Shown piece by piece: positions 15,122-23,778 of a stretch of 31,706 bases of DNA. Both the position numbers and the translations under genes were made by a program. Each line of letters opens with the position of its first letter. Within the stretch, counting starts at the first letter, position 1. The stretch comes from an uncultured Selenomonas sp. (GTDB lineage: Bacteria; Bacillota; Negativicutes; Selenomonadales; Selenomonadaceae). The notes under the pieces were generated by a model. It had not been told where the DNA came from, ran no database searches, and was given only the letters and a program-made list of their open reading frames with translations. The stretch spans positions 1-31,706 of the forward strand of contig CAJPRR010000007.1 of NCBI GenBank assembly GCA_905373085.1, in the 5' to 3' direction.

Positions 15122-16729
15122 ATGAAGAAATGGTGCAGGAAGCCTTGGTCGCTTTTGTTGGCGGGAGCTTTTCTTTACAGCGTGTCATCCGTGGGAGCGG
15201 CTGCCGACCTTTCGCTTGCGGGTGCGGTCGAGCTTGCGCTTTCGCAGAATGCAGATCTGAAGATCACGAAGCAGGCGGAGGAGTCGGCGCTTGCGTCGCT
15301 CGGCGAGGCGAAGAGCGAGAAGGGCTTCTCCGTCAGCGCTGCGGGCGGCTATTCCGTCGGTCGAAATTGGAGGGATCGCGGCAATACGATGTCGTCGGGG
15401 CTTCAGGCGTCCGTCAAGAGCGGCATCAATATCTGGGACGGCGGCAAGGCGAGCGGCGGCATCGACAGCGCCAAGATCGCCATCTTGACGGCGCGCCTCA
15501 AGACGGCACGCGCCGAGGAGAAGCTGCGTCTTTCCGTCATCGAGGCGTACTACGACGCGCTGCAGGCGAAGAAGACCGTCGGCGTGAACAAGGCGGCCGT
15601 TGACAACTACCAGGCGCATTTGACGAACGTAGAGCAGCTTTTCTCGGCGGGCAGCAAGGCGCGCATGGACGTGCTGCGTGCTTCTGTCGAGCTTTCCGAT
15701 GCGCGTCAGACTCTCATCAAGTCGGAGAACGACTACGAGATCCGCTTGGCGAAGCTTAGAAATCTCGTGAACATGGACAGGGACGAGCCGCTTCGCCTCA
15801 CCGATGACGCCGTGTACCGCCCATTTGCTCCCGCGCTTTCCGACTGTCTTTCCTTCGGCGCCGAAAACCGCAAGGAGCTTTGGATCGACAATTACGACGT
15901 TGTGCGCAGGGAGCTTGACATCGAGGTGGTCAAGGCCGGCTATACGCCGCAGGTCGACTTCTCGCTGAGCGCATCAGCAGATAAGGATTTCGAGCCGGCA
16001 TCGGCCAGCAGCCGCGGCGTGACGGCAGGCGTCAATGTGAATTGGAACATCTTCGACGGCGACAGAAAGAAGGCGCGCATCGAGGCGGCGGAAGCGGCGC
16101 TCGATGCCGCGCGGCTGCAGCTGGAAAAAGACAGGAACGATGTGGACTACGACATCCGCGCGGCGTACCTCTCGATGAAGGAGGCGGAAAACCGTCTGAA
16201 CTCGACGCAGGACGCCGTAGACAAGGCGAAGGAGGACTACTTCATCGCACGTGAGAAGTACCGCGCGGGCGAGGGCGTCATGCTCGACGTCATCGACGCG
16301 CAGCTCGCGCTCTCAAAGGCGGAGCTGAACCACATTAGCGCACAGTACGACTTTGCACGCGGCAAGGCGCAGGTGGAAAACGCCATGGGACAGAGCCTCA
16401 CGGAGAGCGAGCAGCGTGCGGCGGACGCCATGGACGCCGTGCCGCTGGCGAGAGGAGAGATCAGCCGCAAGGATGCGGTGCACGCCTACGAAGAGAACGA
16501 GAAGGCGATGAAGGAGCGTCAGGACAGGACGATCATTCCCTTCCGCGCGTCCGGGGCGGATGCGGCGAAGCAGTCCGCCGTGCAGAAGGAAAGGGCGGCA
16601 GGAGCGAAGGATGCGAATACAATGAATACAGCGAACGCGGCAAGTGCGGCAAATGCGACGGATGCAGCTGATACGGACAGTGCAGCGAATGCGGCGGCAA
16701 CGGCGGCAGGAAACGGAGGACGGGCATGA
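15122..16729 (+). CDS. TolC-family outer-membrane efflux protein
   Basis: This is predicted to form the trimeric outer-membrane channel of a tripartite pump. A signal peptide (MKKWCRKPWSLLLAGAF...GAAAD) is followed by two outer-membrane-efflux-protein repeats of long helices. The repeats begin LSLAGAVELALSQNADLKI and, after about residue 250, with a second helix pair including NWNIFDGDRKKARIEAAEAAL. The ATG at 15122 is preceded by GGGGAGGAG. The frame stays open back to 15089 (GTG), but that start would hide the signal. The last about 75 residues are an unusual low-complexity tail rich in Ala, Asn, Thr and Asp, beyond the channel fold. The gene is first in its operon and overlaps the adaptor gene by 4 bp. 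Confidence 0.9.
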   Translation: MKKWCRKPWSLLLAGAFLYSVSSVGAAADLSLAGAVELALSQNADLKITKQAEESALASLGEAKSEKGFSVSAAGGYSVGRNWRDRGNTMSSGLQASVKSGINIWDGGKASGGIDSAKIAILTARLKTARAEEKLRLSVIEAYYDALQAKKTVGVNKAAVDNYQAHLTNVEQLFSAGSKARMDVLRASVELSDARQTLIKSENDYEIRLAKLRNLVNMDRDEPLRLTDDAVYRPFAPALSDCLSFGAENRKELWIDNYDVVRRELDIEVVKAGYTPQVDFSLSASADKDFEPASASSRGVTAGVNVNWNIFDGDRKKARIEAAEAALDAARLQLEKDRNDVDYDIRAAYLSMKEAENRLNSTQDAVDKAKEDYFIAREKYRAGEGVMLDVIDAQLALSKAELNHISAQYDFARGKAQVENAMGQSLTESEQRAADAMDAVPLARGEISRKDAVHAYEENEKAMKERQDRTIIPFRASGADAAKQSAVQKERAAGAKDANTMNTANAASAANATDAADTDSAANAAATAAGNGGRA

Positions 16730-17868
16730 AGATTTTCGGCAGGGACGTCACCTTCGGCGCGAAGGCGAAGATCGCCGTGACCGCGCTCGTCCTCGCGGGC
16801 TGCGCTTTCGGCGGTTACAGCTATTACGAGGCGCAGCAGGCGGAAAAGGCGATGCAGGAAGCGGCGGGCGAGACGGCGACGGCAGTGCGCATGGAGATGA
16901 AGTCCACGGTGTCGGCGACGGGCACGATCATCCCCGTCGATTCCGTCGAGGTCAGCTCGAAGATCACGGCGCGTATTAAGAACGTGCTCGTCAAGGAAAA
17001 CGACGTCGTGACGGCGGGCGAGACGGTCGCGACGCTCGACGCCAAGTCGCTCGCGACGAAGCGCGATCAGGCGCAGTTCAAGGTCACGAACGCCAAGGCG
17101 AAGTACGATCGCGAGGCCTACCTCTACAGCATCGGCGCGAATCCGCAGACGACGTTCGAGGACGCGCAGTACAACTACGATGCCGCCAAGAGCGTCTTGG
17201 AAGAGACGGAATCCGACCTTGCCGAGACGATCATCCAGGCGCCGATCAGCGGCATCGTCGTCGGCAAGCCCAAGACGGCGGGCACGATGGCGACGGCGGG
17301 CACGGACTATCCGACCGTCATCATGCGCATCGCTGACCTCTCGAAGAAGCAGATCATGGCGAAGGTCGACGAGACGGACATCGGCAACATCAAGGTCGGA
17401 CAGCAGGCGACTTTCACGGTCGACGCCTATTCGGGCAAGACCTTCACGGCGCACGTCTCGAAGATCAGTCAGACGGATACCGTGAACACATGGCAGACCG
17501 TCTCTTCTTCGAGCAGTACGACGACTTCGACGGCGAGCGTCATCTACTACTATGTGACGCTCGACGTCGACGATCCCGAGAACCTGCTGCTGCCGGCCAT
17601 GACGGCGCGGCTTGAGATCGAGACGGCGATGAAGCCCAGCGCGCTCGCCGTGCCCATCGCCGCCTTGAAGACGGATGCCTCGGGAACCTACGTCGTCGTC
17701 GAAATGCCCGACGGCACGAAGGAGAACCGCTCCGTCAAGACAGGCATCTACAGCGACGACTATGTGGAAATCCTCGACGGTCTCATCGAGGGCGAAACCG
17801 TGTCGATTTCCTACACGGCGACGCAGCCGCAGGTCATGATGATGGGCGGCGGCCACCCGCCGATGTGA
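16726..17868 (+). CDS. HlyD/MacA-like periplasmic adaptor subunit
   Basis: This is a 380-residue membrane-fusion protein linking the ABC permease to the TolC channel. It has one N-terminal hydrophobic segment (about residues 13-32), then a barrel-sandwich half (TVSATGTIIPVDSVEVSSKI), a short helical hairpin (about 95-165), and the second lipoyl half (IIQAPISGIVVGKP). Beta-barrel and membrane-proximal domains end with VPIAALKTD and VKTGIYSDDYVEILDGLIEGETV. These are classic RND/ABC adaptor signatures. It ends in a Met/Gly/His tail (MMMGGGHPPM). It overlaps both the TolC gene stop (4 bp) and the leader of the ATPase gene closely, consistent with one transcript. Confidence 0.92.
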   Translation: MKIFGRDVTFGAKAKIAVTALVLAGCAFGGYSYYEAQQAEKAMQEAAGETATAVRMEMKSTVSATGTIIPVDSVEVSSKITARIKNVLVKENDVVTAGETVATLDAKSLATKRDQAQFKVTNAKAKYDREAYLYSIGANPQTTFEDAQYNYDAAKSVLEETESDLAETIIQAPISGIVVGKPKTAGTMATAGTDYPTVIMRIADLSKKQIMAKVDETDIGNIKVGQQATFTVDAYSGKTFTAHVSKISQTDTVNTWQTVSSSSSTTTSTASVIYYYVTLDVDDPENLLLPAMTARLEIETAMKPSALAVPIAALKTDASGTYVVVEMPDGTKENRSVKTGIYSDDYVEILDGLIEGETVSISYTATQPQVMMMGGGHPPM

Positions 17869-17886
17869 GTGCGGAAAGGAACGATC

Positions 17887-18627
17887 ATGGAGCAGAAGGC
17901 GAAGGAAGAGCGAGCGGCGCAGGAAAAGGCGACGATCGAGCTTCGGGGCATCAAGAAACTCTATCCGATGGGCGAGCAGGTCGTCGCCGCGCTCGCGGGC
18001 GTCGACCTTACAATACGAAAGGGCGAGTTCGCCGCCCTCATGGGACCGTCCGGCTCGGGCAAGTCGACGCTCATGAACATCTTGGGCTGCCTCGACCGTC
18101 CGACGGAAGGTTCTTACAAGCTCGACGGCGAGGAGGTCGCACACCTCTCGGACGACGCGCTTGCTCTCACGCGCAATAAGAAGATCGGCTTCGTATTTCA
18201 GAACTTCAACCTGCTCTCGAAGAGCAGCGCGGCAGACAACGTCGCCCTGCCGCTCATCTATGCGGGCGTCGGAAGAGGCGAGCGGCGCGAGCGCGCCATG
18301 CGCCTTCTGGAGGCCGTCGGCCTTGCCGATCGCGCCGACCACCAGCCCAACGAGCTTTCGGGCGGGCAGCGCCAGCGCGTCGCCATCGCGCGCGCCCTCG
18401 TCAACGATCCGCACATCGTCATGGCGGACGAGCCGACGGGCAATCTCGACACGAAGTCGACGCATGAGATCATGGAACTCTTTGAGAAGCTTCACGCCGC
18501 CGGGCGCACGATCATCCTCGTCACGCACGAGCCGGACATCGCCGCCTGCGCGAGCCGGCAGCTCCTCGTGCGTGACGGCCTCATCACGCGCGACGAGGGC
18601 AGGGGCGTCAAGATGGATGTCGTATAG
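17887..18627 (+). CDS. ABC transporter ATPase (MacB/LolD type)
   Basis: This is a 246-residue ATP-binding subunit. Walker A GPSGSGKST, the Q-loop in FVFQNFNLL, the signature LSGGQRQRVAIARAL, Walker B HIVMADEPTGNLD and the H-switch in LVTHEPD are all present. The motif set is that of the MacB/LolD/FtsE group, which powers mechanotransmission rather than transport through the membrane domain. The ATG at 17887 follows GGAAAGGA. The GTG at 17869 is less likely. It sits 18 bp after the adaptor stop and 12 bp before the permease. Confidence 0.94.
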   Translation: MEQKAKEERAAQEKATIELRGIKKLYPMGEQVVAALAGVDLTIRKGEFAALMGPSGSGKSTLMNILGCLDRPTEGSYKLDGEEVAHLSDDALALTRNKKIGFVFQNFNLLSKSSAADNVALPLIYAGVGRGERRERAMRLLEAVGLADRADHQPNELSGGQRQRVAIARALVNDPHIVMADEPTGNLDTKSTHEIMELFEKLHAAGRTIILVTHEPDIAACASRQLLVRDGLITRDEGRGVKMDVV

Positions 18628-18639
18628 GAGGGAAGTCGC

Positions 18640-19857
18640 TTGTTGGTTTGGGAAAGCATCACCATCGCCCTGCATGAGCTGTTTGCGAACAAGTTGCGCT
18701 CCATCCTCACCATGCTCGGCATCATCATCGGCGTCGCCGCCGTCATTGCCATGGTTTCCATCGGCATGGGCGTCAAGAGCAACGTCGAGGACTCTATGGC
18801 GAGCCTCGGCAGCAACATGCTCATCGTCACGCCCGGCGCAGCGAACTCGGGCGGCATTCGCGGTGCGGCGGGATCGCGCGAGTCGCTCAAGTACGACGAC
18901 GCCGTCGCCATCAAGAAGAAGATCAAGAACATCGACTACGTTTCTCCCATCGTGCAGCGCTCCTATCAGATCGTCTACGGCAATCAGAACTGGAACACCG
19001 TCGTCATGGGCGTGACGCCCGAGTACATGTCGATCCGCTCGCTCACGCTGACCGTCGGCACATTCATTTCGCAGACGGACAACGACAAGCGTCAGCGCGT
19101 CGCCGTCATCGGCCCGACCGTTGCCGCGAACCTCTTCGGCAGCGAAAACCCCATCGGCAAGAACATCCGCATCCACAATCAGCCGTTCAAGATCATCGGC
19201 GTTCTCGCGAGCAAGGGACAATCCTCCATGGGACAAGATCAGGACGATGTGGTCATCGTGCCGCTGATGACGGAGCAGGAGCGCCTTCTCGGCATCACGC
19301 ACGTCCAGATGATCCAGCTGCAGGTCAGCGAGGCCTCGAAGATCGTCCAAGTGCAGAGCGAAGTCGAAACGCTGCTGCGCCAGCGCCACCACATCCTGCA
19401 TGGCAAGGATAACGACTTCACCGTCAACAATCTCACGAGCCTTCTCGAGACGGTGACGCAGCAGACGACGATGCTGACGATTCTCCTCGGCAGCATCGCG
19501 GGCATCTCGCTCCTCGTCGGCGGCATCGGCATCATGAACATCATGATGGTCTCCGTCACGGAGCGCACGCGCGAGATCGGCATACGGAAGGCGCTCGGCG
19601 CGACCTTCGGCAACATCATGCTGCAGTTCCTCATCGAATCCGTCGTCATGGGCGTCGTCGGCGGCATCCTCGGCATCGGCCTCGGCTGTGCCATCTCCGT
19701 CGCCATCTCCCGCCTTGGCGAATTCAAGACCGTCATCACGGCGACGCCGATCCTCGTATCCTTCTCGTTCGCCGTCGGCATCGGCCTCTTCTTCGGCATC
19801 TATCCGGCGAGGAAGGCCGCGAAGCTCGATCCGATCGACGCGCTCCGCTACGAATAA
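18640..19857 (+). CDS. MacB-type ABC transporter permease
   Basis: This is a 405-residue permease with MacB topology. An N-terminal membrane helix (LRSILTMLGIIIGVAAVIAM) is followed by a large periplasmic MacB core (about residues 45-270). Three C-terminal helices form the FtsX domain, containing LLVGGIGIMNIMMVSVTERTREIGIRKALGA in the usual place. The start is TTG at 18640, with GGAGGG 7 bp upstream. Unlike E. coli MacB, the ATPase is a separate polypeptide here. With the adjacent adaptor and TolC-like genes it forms a complete tripartite exporter. The substrate (macrolide, peptide, siderophore or other) is not indicated. Confidence 0.93.
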   Translation: MLVWESITIALHELFANKLRSILTMLGIIIGVAAVIAMVSIGMGVKSNVEDSMASLGSNMLIVTPGAANSGGIRGAAGSRESLKYDDAVAIKKKIKNIDYVSPIVQRSYQIVYGNQNWNTVVMGVTPEYMSIRSLTLTVGTFISQTDNDKRQRVAVIGPTVAANLFGSENPIGKNIRIHNQPFKIIGVLASKGQSSMGQDQDDVVIVPLMTEQERLLGITHVQMIQLQVSEASKIVQVQSEVETLLRQRHHILHGKDNDFTVNNLTSLLETVTQQTTMLTILLGSIAGISLLVGGIGIMNIMMVSVTERTREIGIRKALGATFGNIMLQFLIESVVMGVVGGILGIGLGCAISVAISRLGEFKTVITATPILVSFSFAVGIGLFFGIYPARKAAKLDPIDALRYE

Positions 19858-19861
19858 GAAT

Positions 19862-20074
19862 ATGGTGAATTTCGAGTGGAATCAGAAGGATTTTGAAGAG
19901 GCCATCCTTGAAGAGGGCATGGAGCGCGGACGTGCCGAGGGCGTGGAGCAGGGGAAGATCGACATCATCTTGGAAATGCTGCGCGGCAAGCTGCCGCTTG
20001 AAATCATTGCGCACATGTCGAAGTTCCCTCTTGAGCGCGTGAAGGAGATCGACGGGATGCACAGCTTGCTGTAA
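19862..20074 (+). pseudogene. Possible remnant of an Rpn-family (PD-(D/E)xK) transposase/nuclease C-terminus
   Basis: This is a 70-residue frame: a charged helix EEGMERGRAEGVEQGKIDIILEML, spanning about residues 18-41, followed by GKLPLEIIAHMSKFPLERVKEI. Such a helical tail closes many Rpn/transposase-31-like nucleases in Firmicutes, but the nuclease domain is absent upstream, where the permease gene occupies the DNA. The ATG at 19862 has no recognisable ribosome site. It starts 4 bp after the permease stop and could also be translated by coupling as a small protein. A degraded fragment is the better reading. Confidence 0.5.
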
Positions 20075-20096
20075 TGGCGTATCGTTGGATGCGAAA

Positions 20097-20135
20097 CAGT
20101 CAGAGCCTCTGCAGACGGAGGTTCTGACTGTTTTT
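20097..20135 (+). terminator. Terminator after the efflux operon
   Basis: CAGTCAGAGCCTC (20097-20109) pairs with GAGGTTCTGACTG (20118-20130) with one mismatch and is followed by TTTTT. Confidence 0.9.
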
Positions 20136-20152
20136 GTAAAAACAGCAAGCCA

Positions 20153-20193
20153 AAAGCCGTTGAATCGCTTCAAAAAGATTCGGCGGCTTTTTC
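20153..20193 (+). terminator. Second tandem terminator
   Basis: AAAGCCG-tt-GAATC pairs with GATTC-gg-CGGCTTT (20153-20166 and 20177-20190), followed by more T. It backs up the terminator just upstream and insulates kdsD. Confidence 0.78.
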
Positions 20194-20222
20194 TCTCCCT
20201 ACACAGATCTGCTTGCACGGTG

Positions 20223-20228
20223 TATAAT
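20223..20228 (+). promoter_or_regulatory. -10 element of kdsD
   Basis: A perfect TATAAT lies 55 bp before the kdsD start. The -35 region (TACACA at about 20200) is weak. Confidence 0.5.
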
Positions 20229-20283
20229 GGGAGCGTGAGTTTACGGAACAGGGCGACAGTCGAACGGAAAAGGAGCGCGAGGA

Positions 20284-21264
20284 ATGGAACGAGATGTGAT
20301 ACGGGAAAAGGCGAAGGAGACGCTGGCGCTGGAAGCGGCGGCGGTGGGGAAGCTGACGGAGAATGTGGACGAGGAGTTCTGCCGTGCGGTCGAGTGCGTG
20401 CTCGGCTGCACGGCTCGCATCGTCGTCACGGGCATGGGAAAATCCGGGCATGTCGGGCGCAAAATCGCCGCGACGCTTGCGAGCACGGGCACGCCTTCGT
20501 TCTTCATGCACCCGGCGGAGGCGTTTCACGGCGACCTCGGCATGGTGACGGACAAGGACGTGGTCTTGGCGATTTCCAACAGCGGCGAGGTGCAGGAAGT
20601 CGTGAAGATCCTGCCCGTCATCCGCCGCATCGGCGCGACCATCATCGCCATGACGGGCAACCGCGCCTCACAGCTCGCCGAGTACTCGGACTACGTCATC
20701 GACATCGGGCATGAGCCGGAGGCCTGCCCGTTGGGACTTGCACCGACGACGAGCACGACGGCGACGCTTGCCATGGGCGATGCCGTTGCCGTCGCCGCGA
20801 TGTCCGTGCGAAATTTCAAGAAGCAGGATTTCGCGCTCTTCCATCCGGGCGGCGCACTCGGCAGGCGTCTCTTGCTCAAGGTGCAGGACGTCATGCACAC
20901 GGGCGAGGAAAACCCTGTCGTCGCGGAGGAGAAGACGGCGAAGGATGCGCTCTTCGTCATGACGGAAAAGGGCTTGGGCGCCGTCTCCGTCACGGATGCA
21001 GAGGGACAGTTCATCGGGCTTTTGACCGACGGCATCATCCGCCGCGCCCTTGCGAAGGACTATGCCTTCCTCGATGAGCCTGTGCACGAGATCATGTTCA
21101 CGGAGCCTTTGACAATCCGCGCCGATGAACTGGCGACGGCGGCGCTTTCCGTCATGGAGAAGCACGAGCCGCGTCCCGTGACGGTGCTGCCCGTCATCGA
21201 CGAGAAGGGGGCGCCTGTCGGCATGATTCATCTGACTGATCTTTTGAAGCAGGGCGTGGTTTGA
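20284..21264 (+). CDS. kdsD: Arabinose-5-phosphate isomerase KdsD (SIS + two CBS domains)
   Basis: This enzyme converts ribulose-5-phosphate to arabinose-5-phosphate, the first committed step of KDO synthesis for LPS. The SIS sugar-isomerase domain spans about residues 25-180, with GMGKSGHVGRKIAATLASTGT, MHPAEAFHGDLG and ISNSGEVQEV. Two CBS domains follow, at about 205-260 (VMHTGEENPVV...) and 270-325 (IMFTEPLTI...VIDEKGAPVGMIHLTDLL). The 326 residues match the family. A GGAGCGCGAGGA stretch precedes the ATG. It stands alone between its own promoter and sucC rather than in a kds/lpx cluster. Its presence indicates an outer membrane with KDO-containing LPS. Confidence 0.94.
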   Translation: MERDVIREKAKETLALEAAAVGKLTENVDEEFCRAVECVLGCTARIVVTGMGKSGHVGRKIAATLASTGTPSFFMHPAEAFHGDLGMVTDKDVVLAISNSGEVQEVVKILPVIRRIGATIIAMTGNRASQLAEYSDYVIDIGHEPEACPLGLAPTTSTTATLAMGDAVAVAAMSVRNFKKQDFALFHPGGALGRRLLLKVQDVMHTGEENPVVAEEKTAKDALFVMTEKGLGAVSVTDAEGQFIGLLTDGIIRRALAKDYAFLDEPVHEIMFTEPLTIRADELATAALSVMEKHEPRPVTVLPVIDEKGAPVGMIHLTDLLKQGVV

Positions 21265-21391
21265 ACGTGCACGCATGTTTGCCGTGTGCGTATGGAGTGT
21301 ACATCAAACGCGCGTATTCGGAACGCGAGAATTTTCCGATAAATTTTGAATATGATAAGCTTCGCCTATGATAAGATTTCTAAGAAATCAC

Positions 21392-21420
21392 TAGACAAAA
21401 AAGCAAAAAAATTATACAAT
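21392..21420 (+). promoter_or_regulatory. Promoter of sucCD
   Basis: TAGACA (21392-21397) and TACAAT (21415-21420) have an exact 17-bp A-rich spacer and lie 74 bp before sucC. A short direct repeat TATGATAAG (two copies between about 21352 and 21375) sits just upstream and might bind a regulator. Confidence 0.65.
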
Positions 21421-21493
21421 ATAGGTGTTTATGGGATGAAATGAGAGGAAGCAATGTCCTCGTCCCGAGAACCATCAACAGGGAGGCATGGTT

Positions 21494-22684
21494 ATGAATA
21501 TTCATGAGTACCAGTCCAAGCAAGTCCTGCGGGAATTCGGCGTCAATGTGCCGAACGGCCTGCCGGCGTTCACCGTGGAAGAGGCGGTCGAGAACGCGAA
21601 GAAGCTCGGCGCCGCTGTCACGGTCGTCAAGGCGCAGATCCACGCGGGCGGCCGCGGCAAGGCGGGCGGCGTCAAGATCGCCAAGTCCGTCGAAGAGGTC
21701 GAAGGCTACGCGAAGGAGCTGCTTGGCAAGGTTCTCGTCACGCATCAGACGGGTCCCGAGGGCAAGAAGGTCGGTCGCCTCCTGATTGAAGAAGGCTCGA
21801 ACATCAAAAAGGAATACTACCTGAGCTTTGTTGTTGACCGCGCCACGGCGAGGATCGTCATGATGGGTTCCGAGGAAGGCGGCGTCGAGATCGAGAAGGT
21901 CGCAGCCGAGACTCCGGAAAAGATCATCAAGGAGTACATTGACCCGGTTATCGGCCTTGCTCCGTTCCAGGCGACGCGCATGGCGTATGCCATCAACATC
22001 CCGGCTCCTGCGATTCGCAAGGCGGCGGCTCTGATGGAGAAGCTTTACAATGCGTTCATCGGCAAGGACTGCTCGCAGGTCGAGATCAATCCGCTCGTCG
22101 TCACGGCCGAGGATGATGTGATCTGCCTCGATGCGAAGCTGAACTTTGACGACAGCGCACTGTTCCGCCATCCCGACATCGTCGAGCTGCGCGATGAGAC
22201 GGAAGAAGATCCGAAGGAGCGCGAAGCTGCTGCTGCCGGCCTCAACTACGTCAATCTCGGCGGCGACGTCGCGTGCATGGTCAACGGCGCAGGCCTTGCC
22301 ATGGCTACGGTCGACATCATCAAGCATTACGGCGGCGAGCCTGCCAATTTCCTCGATGTCGGCGGCGACTCCGAGCCTGAGAAAATCGCGAAGGCGTTCA
22401 ACATCATGCTCGAAGGCGGCCAGGCGAAGGGCATCTTCGTCAACATCTTCGGCGGCATCAACCGTTGCGACAACATCGCGAACGGCATCATCGAGGCTGC
22501 GAAGATCATCTCCAAGGACGGCAAGTCCCTCCCGATTCCTGTCGTTGTCCGCCTTGAGGGCACGAAGGTCGAAGAAGGCCGCGAGATCCTGAAGAACACG
22601 CCGATTGCCAACGTCTTCCCCGCACCTACGATGGAGGGCGGCGCCAAGCAGATCGTCGAACTCGTTGCCAAGGCGAAGGCTTAA
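21494..22684 (+). CDS. sucC: Succinyl-CoA synthetase (ADP-forming) beta subunit
   Basis: This is the ATP-grasp beta subunit of succinyl-CoA synthetase, which interconverts succinate, CoA and ATP with succinyl-CoA. In a fermenter of this type it is likely to link to succinate/propionate metabolism. It begins MNIHEYQSKQVLREFGV, with the nucleotide-binding elements VKAQIHAGGRGKAGGVK and the Mg-binding EINPLVV (near residue 198). It ends with the CoA-ligase region including NIFGGINRCD. The ATG at 21494 is preferred over the ATG at 21488 because GGGAGG is 7 bp upstream and because of the family start. At 396 residues it is full length. It is co-transcribed with sucD 21 bp downstream. Confidence 0.96.
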   Translation: MNIHEYQSKQVLREFGVNVPNGLPAFTVEEAVENAKKLGAAVTVVKAQIHAGGRGKAGGVKIAKSVEEVEGYAKELLGKVLVTHQTGPEGKKVGRLLIEEGSNIKKEYYLSFVVDRATARIVMMGSEEGGVEIEKVAAETPEKIIKEYIDPVIGLAPFQATRMAYAINIPAPAIRKAAALMEKLYNAFIGKDCSQVEINPLVVTAEDDVICLDAKLNFDDSALFRHPDIVELRDETEEDPKEREAAAAGLNYVNLGGDVACMVNGAGLAMATVDIIKHYGGEPANFLDVGGDSEPEKIAKAFNIMLEGGQAKGIFVNIFGGINRCDNIANGIIEAAKIISKDGKSLPIPVVVRLEGTKVEEGREILKNTPIANVFPAPTMEGGAKQIVELVAKAKA

Positions 22685-22705
22685 GTCGAAAGGGAGGTCA
22701 AACAC

Positions 22706-23611
22706 ATGTCAGTTTTGATTGATAAAGATACAAAGGTCATCGTGCAGGGCATCACGGGCAAGGCGGCGACGTTCCACACGAAGCAGATGATCGACTATGG
22801 CGCGAAGATTGTCGCAGGCGTAACGCCGGGCAAGGCGGGTCAGAAGGTGGAAGGCGTTCCCGTGTTCAACACGGTTGCGGACGCCGTGAAGGCTACGGGC
22901 GCGACGGCTTCGGTCGTTTATGTTCCCCCTCGTTTTGCGGCGGACAGCATCATGGAGGCGGTTGAGGCCGATCTCGATCTCGTCGTCTGCATCACGGAGC
23001 ACATCCCTGTCCTCGATATGGTGAAGGTGCGCCGTTACATGGAAGGCAAGAAGACGCGTCTTGTCGGTCCGAACTGCCCGGGTCTTCTGACGTCCAAGCA
23101 GTCGAAGCTCGGCATCACGCCGGCTACGGTCAGCAAGCCCGGTCATGTCGGCGTCATCTCGCGCTCCGGCACCTTGACGTACGAGGCTGCCTTCCAGCTC
23201 ACGAACGCGGGCATCGGCCAGACGACGACGGTCGGCATCGGCGGCGACCCCGTCAAGGGCACGGACTTCATCGACGCTTTGCAGCTCTTCAAGGACGATC
23301 CCGAAACATTGGCCGTTCTGATGATCGGCGAGATCGGCGGCACGGCGGAAGAGGATGCTGCGAAGTGGATTCAGGAGAACATGAAGGACAAGCCGGTTTC
23401 CGCCTTCATCGCAGGCCGCCAAGCGCCTCCGGGCAAGCGCATGGGTCATGCCGGCGCGATCATTTCGGGCGGCAAGGGCACGGCGGCCGACAAGGTCGCG
23501 GCTCTGAACGCTGCGGGCATTCCCGTCGCCGATACGGTCGCCCACATCGGCGAGACGATGGTCAAGCTCCTCAAGGAGAAGGGTCTCTTCGAGAAGTGCC
23601 ATACCTGCTGA
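22706..23611 (+). CDS. sucD: Succinyl-CoA synthetase alpha subunit
   Basis: This is the CoA-binding, phosphohistidine-bearing alpha subunit. It has an N-terminal Rossmann CoA domain (VIVQGITGKAATFHT), GPNCPGLL, SRSGTLTYEA, GIGGDPVKGTDF, and the active-site loop GHAGAII, with the phosphorylated histidine at about residue 248. At 301 residues it has the usual length. AGGGAGGT lies upstream of the ATG. With sucC it forms the complete enzyme, and two terminators follow. Confidence 0.96.
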   Translation: MSVLIDKDTKVIVQGITGKAATFHTKQMIDYGAKIVAGVTPGKAGQKVEGVPVFNTVADAVKATGATASVVYVPPRFAADSIMEAVEADLDLVVCITEHIPVLDMVKVRRYMEGKKTRLVGPNCPGLLTSKQSKLGITPATVSKPGHVGVISRSGTLTYEAAFQLTNAGIGQTTTVGIGGDPVKGTDFIDALQLFKDDPETLAVLMIGEIGGTAEEDAAKWIQENMKDKPVSAFIAGRQAPPGKRMGHAGAIISGGKGTAADKVAALNAAGIPVADTVAHIGETMVKLLKEKGLFEKCHTC

Positions 23612-23630
23612 GTTTTGGCGGGATAAATAG

Positions 23631-23670
23631 CGAGACGCCACTGCGGTTTGCGGTGGCGTCTCGTTCTTGT
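23631..23670 (+). terminator. Terminator after sucD
   Basis: CGAGACGCCAC (23631-23641) pairs perfectly with GTGGCGTCTCG (23653-23663) and is followed by the T-rich TTCTTGTTTT. Confidence 0.82.
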
Positions 23671-23721
23671 TTTGGGCGGACGTCTCTGTCGACGTTTGGT
23701 GTGACGGGGTTCATGGCATGA

Positions 23722-23766
23722 AAAAGCCCGGGATGTGCATAGAGAGCATGCACATCCCGGGCTTTT
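23722..23766. terminator. Bidirectional terminator between sucD and the small secreted protein gene
   Basis: This is a perfect 19-bp inverted repeat with loop AGAGAGC. The arms (23722-23740 and 23748-23766) begin with AAAA and end with TTTT, so it can stop transcription from either side. Confidence 0.93.
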
Positions 23767-23778
23767 CATGTTTCTTGC

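Noticed and set aside
16519..19401. A 960-codon open frame on the minus strand across the efflux operon
   Set aside because: It is antisense to four well-supported genes. It has an Arg/Asp/His-rich nonsense composition and no domains, and arises from the GC-biased third positions of the real genes.
23722..23766. Perfect 19-bp inverted repeat considered as a transposon end or att site
   Set aside because: The short loop, the A and T runs and the position between two convergent stop codons fit a bidirectional terminator. No transposase is nearby.
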